64,000 bases of DNA from the NCBI RefSeq assembly GCF_004352915.1, contig NZ_SJSY01000069.1:62001-126000 (forward strand), read 5' to 3'. The position numbers and the translations under genes were made by a program. Positions 60,101 to 64,000 of this stretch are shown piece by piece. The notes beneath the pieces are model-generated. The model saw only the letters and a list, made by a program, of their open reading frames with translations. It made no database searches and was not told the origin of the DNA. Source of the DNA: Flavobacterium zhairuonense (lineage in GTDB: Bacteria > Bacteroidota > Bacteroidia > Flavobacteriales > Flavobacteriaceae). Numbering within the stretch: the first letter of the stretch is position 1; each line of letters starts with the position of its first letter.

Positions 60101-60558
60101 TGATTTCTAAGGAGATACAAGGCTTTTCTGCAGATCAGATCAACCAGCTGGAAAAGCAAGGAACGCTAGATATTGTTATTTCTGGAAATAATGTAACTTT
60201 ATCATTAGAAGACGTCGAAATAACATCTCAGGATATTGAAGGTTGGCTGGTTGCAAATTCAAACGGAATTACGGTTGCACTTGACATTACAATATCTGAA
60301 GAATTGAAAAATGAAGGTATCGCGAGAGAATTAGTAAACAGAATTCAGAATATCCGTAAAGATTCAGGATTTGAAGTTACTGATAAAATTAAGGTACAGA
60401 TAAAGAGAGACAGCATTTTAGAAGATGCAGTTTTGAAAAACTTAGACTATATTAAGTCTGAGACACTAACAGATGATTTGGTTTTTGTGGATACTTTAGA
60501 AAACGGCACAGAAATTGAGTTTGATGATATTAGAACAATGATATTAATTTCAAAATAA
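57157..60558 (+). CDS. ileS: Isoleucine--tRNA ligase
   Basis: This enzyme charges tRNA-Ile with isoleucine, with editing against valine. The protein has 1,133 residues. The class I first motif here reads PGIHHVMAR (about 56-64), in place of a plain HIGH. CP1 editing domain about 200-410 (WTTTPWTLPSNTA). KMSKSKGNT at about 682-690. The anticodon-binding domain and long C-terminal extension follow. Length and motifs fit the eukaryote-like IleS type that is often mupirocin-insensitive; that trait is inference. traR follows after 10 bases. Confidence 0.97.
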   Translation: MSTKFTEYKGLDLPTVASEVLDFWKKENIFEKSVTTREGAEPFVFFEGPPSANGLPGIHHVMARAIKDIFCRYKTQKGFQVKRKAGWDTHGLPVELGTEKELGITKEDIGKTISIEEYNEACKKTVMRYTDVWNDLTEKMGYWVDMDDPYVTYKPKYMESVWWLLKQIYDKGLLYKGYTIQPYSPKAGTGLSSHEVNQPGAYRDVTDTTIVAQFKTLPETLPRFLQGFGDIHILAWTTTPWTLPSNTALTVGPKIDYVLVKTFNQYTFEPINVILAKNLVGKQFGKGYFVSEDDADFDNVKNGDKKLPYKILTEAKGADLVEIRYEQLLPYVLPYQNAENAFRVISGDFVTTEDGTGIVHTAPTFGADDAKVAKEAKPEVPPMLVLDENGTAVPLVDLQGKFTSHVGDLAGKYVKNEYYDAGQAPEKSVDVEIAIRLKEENKAFKVEKYVHSYPHSWRTDEPLLYYPLDSWFIKVTDVKDRMFDLNETINWKPKSTGEGRFGNWLKNANDWNLSRSRYWGIPLPIWRTEDKTEEVIIGSVEELYNAIEKSIEAGFQKENPFKGFEIGNMSESNYDLIDLHKNVVDAITLVSASGKPMKRESDLIDVWFDSGAMPYAQWHYPFENKDKIDGNKDFPANFIAEGVDQTRGWFYTLHAIGTLVFDKIAYKNVVSNGLVLDKNGIKMSKSKGNTIDPFKTIAENGPDATRWYMIMNANPWDNLKFDLEGIAEVKRKFFGTLYNTYSFFSLYANIDGFKYAEAEIPLNERPEIDQWIISELHSLIKFVDECYEDYEPTKATRAISDFVQENLSNWYVRLCRRRFWKGEYAKDKIAAYQTLYTCLLTISKLSAPVAPFFMDKLYRDLTSSTGTEDFASVHLAEFPKFVENFVNKTLESKMQKAQTISSLVLSLRKKEMIKVRQPLQKVMIPVLDDNQRAEIEAISDLVKAEVNVKEIELLDDASGILVKQIKPNFKALGPRFGKDMGLISKEIQGFSADQINQLEKQGTLDIVISGNNVTLSLEDVEITSQDIEGWLVANSNGITVALDITISEELKNEGIARELVNRIQNIRKDSGFEVTDKIKVQIKRDSILEDAVLKNLDYIKSETLTDDLVFVDTLENGTEIEFDDIRTMILISK

Positions 60559-60568
60559 GTATAATACC

Positions 60569-60949
60569 ATGATAGATGAAATTACAAGATACTCAGACGC
60601 TGACTTAGCGGAGTTCAAAGAGATAATCCAAGCAAAAATTAAAAAAGCACAAGAAGATCTTGATTTGATCAAAAGTGCCTATATGAACGATTTGAATAAC
60701 GGAACTGACGATACTTCTCCAACTTTTAAAGCTTTTGAAGAAGGAAGTGAGACCATGTCTAAAGAAGCAAACTCTCAGTTGGCTATCAGACAAGAGAAAT
60801 TCATTCGTGACTTAAAAAATGCTTTATTCCGTGTAGAAAATAAAACTTACGGTATCTGCAAAGTAACAGGTAAATTAATTAGCAAGGAAAGGCTTAAAAT
60901 CGTTCCTCATGCAACAATGAGTATCGAAGCTAAAAACTTGCAGAGATAA
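60569..60949 (+). CDS. TraR/DksA-like protein with degenerate zinc finger
   Basis: The protein has 126 residues. A helical N-terminal coiled coil (about 10-85; DLAEFKEIIQAKIKKAQEDLDLIKSAYMND) and a C-terminal zinc-finger region in which only one Cys remains (YGICKVTGKLISKERLKIVPHATMSIEAK). Thr, His and others replace the other Cys ligands of DksA/TraR. Such proteins bind the secondary channel of RNA polymerase, with (p)ppGpp in DksA. It lies 10 bases after ileS and is probably co-transcribed. Confidence 0.9.
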   Translation: MIDEITRYSDADLAEFKEIIQAKIKKAQEDLDLIKSAYMNDLNNGTDDTSPTFKAFEEGSETMSKEANSQLAIRQEKFIRDLKNALFRVENKTYGICKVTGKLISKERLKIVPHATMSIEAKNLQR

Positions 60950-60974
60950 TTATAAAATATCTTTAGATAGAACA

Positions 60975-61004
60975 AAAAACGCTCCTAAAAAGGGGCGTTT
61001 TTTT
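60975..61004 (+). terminator. Terminator of the ileS-traR unit
   Basis: AAAACGCTCCT pairs with AGGGGCGTTTT (one wobble) around a short loop, with a T run. Confidence 0.8.
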
Positions 61005-61157
61005 GTTTAATGTTTGCGTGCGAAAAAAATAACCATATAATGGGGATTTATGAGCGAAATTATTTATAATTTAATGAAGTCAGTTGGTTTTAAGGTTTGC
61101 TTTTTTTGTAAGAATAAAAACAAGCAGAATGGCCTAAGATTTTTTAGAATAATTTCA

Positions 61158-61196
61158 TAAAAAAACCGCCTTAGTTAGAGGCGGTTTCTTTTAAGT
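61158..61196 (-). terminator. Terminator of the roadblock pair
   Basis: AACCGCCT / AGGCGGTT stem around a short loop, 8-10 bases past the stop on the minus strand, with T runs. Confidence 0.82.
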
Positions 61197-61203
61197 AAAA
61201 TTG

Positions 61204-61584
61204 TTATGCAAGATTTTTTTCAACATCAGCTTTGTGTTTTCTTAAAATGGCTCTTGTCATTCCAAGATTTGCTTTAGATGAATCTGCTGCAAGGTAAATC
61301 ATGAATTTTTTGTTTGGTGAAATGTCGATAATGTGAATTTGATTTGTAAGTGTAATCAAAATATCTTCGATATTTTGATCTAGACCTAAGGCTTTTACAG
61401 CATTCAATTTAGCTTTTACAACTTCAAGGTTGTATGCGGCAGCCAATTCTGGATCAAATTCAGAATCAATTGTTAAATTGCCAAAACTTAATCCAGATTC
61501 AATTTCTGTTACTGCTACAGCGATAAAGCCGTTTACGTTGGTTTTCATTTCATTCAAAAACACGTTTAAAAAATCGTTGCTCAT
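61204..61584 (-). CDS. Roadblock/LC7-like small protein (partner)
   Basis: The protein has 126 residues. Predicted alternating alpha/beta layout (VNGFIAVAVTEIESGLSFGNLTI, then ILITLTNQIHIIDISPNKKFMIYLAADSSKANLGMTRAILRKHKADVEKN), similar to roadblock folds (MglB-like). It lies 34 bases downstream of the clear roadblock gene on the same strand. Such proteins form dimers that control small GTPases, but no GTPase gene is seen here. A GTPase partner may lie elsewhere. Confidence 0.7.
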   Translation of the reverse strand: MSNDFLNVFLNEMKTNVNGFIAVAVTEIESGLSFGNLTIDSEFDPELAAAYNLEVVKAKLNAVKALGLDQNIEDILITLTNQIHIIDISPNKKFMIYLAADSSKANLGMTRAILRKHKADVEKNLA

Positions 61585-61618
61585 AATTTAGTGGGTTTGT
61601 TGGGTTAATAGATTTATG

Positions 61619-61975
61619 TTATTTCAATAGTGAATTCTTGCTCAACTCAGTTGATAATTCTTCTGTTGAACGCATTAATAAAGCTAAATTGCTTCCTTCT
61701 TTAGAAAAAGCAATTACAAAATTGGTACCGCTGATTTTGTTTCCAACCATAACTCCTTGTGAAGTTTTTAGTAGAAGCTGTTTCAGAGCGCCTTTGTCTA
61801 AGTCGGTCAAAAACTTTTCACTCATTGATAAAATAGCGGCACTCATTGCGGCTACGCTGTCGCTGTAATCAACATGCAACGAAGTAATCATTTTTCCTTT
61901 TCCGTTTAAAATTAATGCAGAGGTGGATTTGGTATTAACTAAAAAATCGTTTAAAGTAGAAGTTATTTCATTCAT
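61619..61975 (-). CDS. Roadblock/LC7 domain protein
   Basis: The protein has 118 residues, a complete roadblock/LC7 domain (about 5-105; LNDFLVNTKSTSALILNGKGKMITSLHVDY, then VMVGNKISGTNFVIAFSKEGSNLALLMRSTEELSTEL). In bacteria these domains often regulate MglA-type GTPases in gliding and polarity. It is the first gene of the minus-strand pair, with a TAnnTTTG box at 62080-62087. Confidence 0.85.
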   Translation of the reverse strand: MNEITSTLNDFLVNTKSTSALILNGKGKMITSLHVDYSDSVAAMSAAILSMSEKFLTDLDKGALKQLLLKTSQGVMVGNKISGTNFVIAFSKEGSNLALLMRSTEELSTELSKNSLLK

Positions 61976-62079
61976 TTTTTTGTAGGATTTAGAAGTTTTT
62001 GTTGAACTGTTTTAAGGCTGATGGCTGTTTAGGGGCTTTTTCTGTGTTTTTAAGTGAACAATTGTTAAATTTTTATTAA

Positions 62080-62087
62080 CAAATATA
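62080..62087 (-). promoter_or_regulatory. Candidate -7 box of the roadblock genes (TATATTTG)
   Basis: TATATTTG on the minus strand fits TAnnTTTG. It implies a leader of about 98 bases before the first gene. Confidence 0.45.
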
Positions 62088-62155
62088 GATTAAATTATGT
62101 ATCATTGTAGTATCAATCTGTTAATTATTTTGTTTTAATATAAAAAACTTATATT

Positions 62156-62290
62156 ATGGCTAAAATATTGAAATTCAAAGATATGAATTCTGATGTCGAA
62201 CATAGAATGAAGAATTTTGAAAAAATGCGTTTAAAATTGAAGGCAGATATTAAAAAGGACGAGGCTAAAAAGACAAATACAGAAAAATAG
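62156..62290 (+). CDS. 44-residue basic helical ORF
   Basis: The ORF has start ATG and stop TAG and runs 44 codons. It is highly charged (MAKILKFKDMNSDVEH, then RLKLKADIKKDEAKKTNTEK), all predicted helix with basic residues. No motif is recognised. It is divergent from the roadblock pair. No clear ribosome site, so it might be a small real protein or a chance frame; codon use looks like the neighbours. Confidence 0.4.
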   Translation: MAKILKFKDMNSDVEHRMKNFEKMRLKLKADIKKDEAKKTNTEK

Positions 62291-62430
62291 AACAAAGGTT
62301 TGTTAAAATCTATTTCTGGCCTCTTTACGAAGACTCCATAGGCTTCTGCAAACGTCTCAGATAAGAAATATGCTTTTTTGTGGCTTAAAATATATGTTTA
62401 AGCTGTAATTGCTATTATTGTAAAAGAATT

Positions 62431-62456
62431 AACGCTCTATATGGAGCGTTTTTTTT
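62431..62456 (+). terminator. Terminator upstream of lspA
   Basis: AACGCTC / GAGCGTT stem with a short ATATG loop and a T run. It could end the 44-residue ORF or a transcript from before it. Confidence 0.65.
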
Positions 62457-62467
62457 GATTTAATTGT

Positions 62468-62475
62468 TATTTTTG
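62468..62475 (+). promoter_or_regulatory. Candidate -7 box of lspA (TATTTTTG)
   Basis: TATTTTTG fits TAnnTTTG and ends 19 bases before the lspA start. Confidence 0.5.
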
Positions 62476-62494
62476 CCCATCAAAAATTTATAAA

Positions 62495-63100
62495 ATGTCA
62501 TTACGAAAAGCGTATTTCCTTATATTCCTAGTTTTAATTGTTGATCAGTGGTCAAAAATTTATGTCAAAACAAATTTTTTTCTTGGTGATGAAGTAAAAG
62601 TGATGGGAGCTGAGTGGTTCAAAATTCACTTTATTGAAAATGAAGGAATGGCTTGGGGGACAAAAATTCCTGGAGAATATGGAAAACTGATTTTGACAGT
62701 TTTTAGGATTTTTGCCGTTTTCGGAATCGGGTGGTGGCTTGCAGATGCAGTTAAAAAGCGCCATTCTACTTATTTGATAGTTGCAATCGCATTAATTTTT
62801 GCCGGAGCGGCGGGTAATATTATAGACTCAGTTTTTTACGGAGTTATATTTGACGGAAGCGAACATAATGTTGCAACGCTTTTTTCTCCTAATCCATACG
62901 GAACTTGGTTTCATGGTTTGGTGGTTGATATGTTTTATTTCCCGATTTGGGAAGGAAATCTGCCAACTTGGCTTCCTGTTTTTGGAGGAAAACATTTTGC
63001 ATTCTTCAATGCTATTTTTAACGTTGCCGATGTAGCGATTTCTACAGGAGTTGGTATTTTATTAGTTTTCAATAAAAGGGCTTTCCCAAAGCATTCATAA
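62495..63100 (+). CDS. lspA: Signal peptidase II (lipoprotein signal peptidase)
   Basis: This inner-membrane enzyme removes the signal peptide from lipid-modified prolipoproteins. The protein has 201 residues, with four membrane helices. Catalytic Asp residues are in GNIIDSVFYG (about 108-117) and FNVADVAISTG (about 177-187). An extra hydrophilic loop (about 121-162) is found between the active-site regions. The window encodes several lipoproteins whose signals this enzyme would cut. A palindromic spacer follows, then the helicase. Confidence 0.96.
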   Translation: MSLRKAYFLIFLVLIVDQWSKIYVKTNFFLGDEVKVMGAEWFKIHFIENEGMAWGTKIPGEYGKLILTVFRIFAVFGIGWWLADAVKKRHSTYLIVAIALIFAGAAGNIIDSVFYGVIFDGSEHNVATLFSPNPYGTWFHGLVVDMFYFPIWEGNLPTWLPVFGGKHFAFFNAIFNVADVAISTGVGILLVFNKRAFPKHS

Positions 63101-63104
63101 ATTT

Positions 63105-63190
63105 AAAAATTCCAATATTTTCAAAATTCCAAATTCCAATATTTGAGGCATTCGCAGCAAACAGATATTGGAATTTGGAATTTTTCATTA
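63105..63190. terminator. Terminator/repeat of the TTGGAATTTGGAATT family
   Basis: AAAATTCCAAATTCCAATAT (63123-63142) is the exact inverse of 63165-63184, with a 22-base loop and a T run. A third copy of TTCCAATATTTT lies at 63111. Same word family as at 3803, 35464 and 51284. Confidence 0.8.
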
Positions 63191-63239
63191 TTGAGGGTTA
63201 AATATTTTGTGTTATTTTTACAAGACAAAAAAACTAACT

Positions 63240-64000
63240 ATGCAAAGTCCGTCTTTCTCTATTTATGATGCTTCTGCAGGATCTGGAAAGACCTATACTT
63301 TGGTTAAAGAATATCTTAAAATTATTCTCTCTTCGCCAAAAAATGATGCTTATCGAAATATTTTGGCGATAACCTTTACCAATAAAGCGGTTCATGAAAT
63401 GAAAAGCCGTATTGTTGGAAGTTTGTCTGAATTTGCAAAAGATGAACCTTCAGAAAAATCCATTGCTTTAATGGAGGATTTGTCTCGAGAAACTGGACTT
63501 TCGATTATTAAAATCAAAACAAAATCTCAAAATATTATAAAGCATCTTATTCATAATTATGCTGCTTTTGATATTTCTACTATTGATAAATTTACCCATA
63601 AAGTGATTCGCGCTTTCGCTCATGATTTAAATCTTCCAATGACTTTTGAAGTTACATTGGATACTGAAAATCTATTGGTTGAAGCGGTTGATGCCATTAT
63701 TGCCCAAGCTGGCCAAGATGAAACTTTGACAAAATTGCTTATCGATTTTACGATGGAAAAAACCGATGACGACAAAAGTTGGGATGTTTCTCGTGAAATT
63801 TTGGAAACCGGAAGATTGGTTTTGAACGAAAATAATCGGAACGAGATTTTGCATTTTCACGATAAATCGATCGAAGAGTTTATTGAGATCAAAAAGAAAA
63901 TGCTCGCTCTTTGCAAAGATTTAGAGTTAGAGAATGAAAATTGGGCAAAAGATGCACTTGAATTAATCGATAAAAACGGAATTGATTTAAAATCATTTTC
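63240..64000 (+). CDS. UvrD/AddA-like helicase (N-terminal part, cut by the window end)
   Basis: The reading frame is open from ATG at 63240 to the last base, so at least 253 residues are present and the rest lies outside. Walker A is DASAGSGKTYTLVKEYL (about 10-26). ILAITFTNKAVHEMKSRI (about 43-60) is motif Ia of UvrD-like superfamily I helicases, and DISTIDKFTHKVIRAFA (about 112-128) fits motif Ic of the AddA/RecB group. Probably the AddA/RecB-type subunit of a double-strand-break repair nuclease; this needs the missing C-terminus. Confidence 0.88.
   Translation, partial: MQSPSFSIYDASAGSGKTYTLVKEYLKIILSSPKNDAYRNILAITFTNKAVHEMKSRIVGSLSEFAKDEPSEKSIALMEDLSRETGLSIIKIKTKSQNIIKHLIHNYAAFDISTIDKFTHKVIRAFAHDLNLPMTFEVTLDTENLLVEAVDAIIAQAGQDETLTKLLIDFTMEKTDDDKSWDVSREILETGRLVLNENNRNEILHFHDKSIEEFIEIKKKMLALCKDLELENENWAKDALELIDKNGIDLKSF

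Larger units (their letters stand above)
62291..62494. other. Spacer before lspA
   Basis: Two hundred bases with no gene, except the end of the 44-residue ORF before it. It holds AACGCTCTATATGGAGCGTTTTTTTTG (a hairpin ACGCTC/GAGCGT with a T run, 62431-62456) and the lspA promoter box. Confidence 0.55.

Noticed and set aside
61050..61160. A 36-codon plus-strand frame (MSEIIYNLMKSVGFK...) with a CFFC pair
   Set aside because: It lies between two terminators without a promoter or ribosome site and has no recognisable fold. It may be chance; listed here only so that it is not overlooked.
1..64000. CRISPR arrays, insertion sequences, prophage genes, tRNA or rRNA genes
   Set aside because: I found no regularly spaced direct repeats, transposase, integrase, capsid or tRNA-like cloverleaf in the window. 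Computed searches (tRNAscan, CRISPR and IS finders) would be the decisive test.

Overview
The window reads as a chromosomal segment of a Flavobacterium-like member of the Bacteroidota (family Flavobacteriaceae). The clues are low GC content, repeated TAnnTTTG promoter boxes, a Bat aerotolerance operon, a TonB receptor with a CarboxypepD-type N-terminus, a PorZ-like protein with a type IX secretion sorting domain, lipoproteins with short lipoboxes, and A/T-rich spacers full of short palindromic words. I see no rRNA, tRNA, CRISPR array, insertion sequence or prophage. Most genes are ordinary chromosomal genes.

Layout. 1-7,400: a small hypothetical gene, pheS, two small genes, then gpsA, an iron alcohol dehydrogenase and a periplasmic DJ-1/PfpI protein on the minus strand. 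The last is divergent from a LysR regulator, which is followed by a PKD-domain lipoprotein. 7,500-11,560: a Nudix regulator of the NrtR type and a tight plus-strand operon of a divergent PRPP-synthetase homologue, a NADAR protein, a nucleoside deoxyribosyltransferase-like protein and a NAMPT/NadV enzyme. 11,600-20,830: nadD-gmk-yicC, small enzymes, RlpA, a TonB receptor and pgi. 20,970-26,110: a minus-strand unit of DUF3108 protein, tryptophan 2,3-dioxygenase, M23 peptidase, hypothetical protein, acyltransferase and a broken lipoprotein gene. 26,170-29,315: a candidate small RNA, then hppD and hmgA with a four-helix-bundle (S23-like) gene between them. 29,630-35,390: patatin-BamA-type outer-membrane protein, uvrC, M14-like deacylase and 5-formyl-THF cyclo-ligase. 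35,527-44,904: the complete moxR-DUF58-bat operon. 45,129-53,812: mixed metabolic genes including an aldo/keto reductase, an SDR, an AlbA_2 protein, a cystathionine gamma-synthase and glutamate dehydrogenase. 53,944-64,000: porZ-like gene, recO, ileS, a DksA/TraR-like gene, a roadblock/LC7 pair, a 44-residue ORF, lspA and the start of a UvrD/AddA-like helicase.

The most interesting region is the NAD module at 7,502-11,562. Two 21-bp sites built as TTTGCGT-N7-ACgCAAA lie 52 bp apart between the NrtR gene and the prs-like gene, and the perfect one overlaps the -7 box. The regulator family senses ADP-ribose, NADAR proteins act on ADP-ribose-type bonds, and the Prs homologue has an altered catalytic loop. 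Together these make an ADP-ribose-centred NAD+ salvage or reconstitution system (compare phage NARP1: Adps plus Namat) a serious alternative to plain PRPP/NMN salvage. The sequence alone does not decide between them.

Other points of note are a candidate free-standing small RNA upstream of the DUF3108-kynA unit, a lipoprotein gene killed by a nonsense codon just after its lipobox plus a homopolymer frameshift, a shared CG-centred palindrome upstream of pgi and gdhA, and many spacers that carry their own word repeated and inverted.
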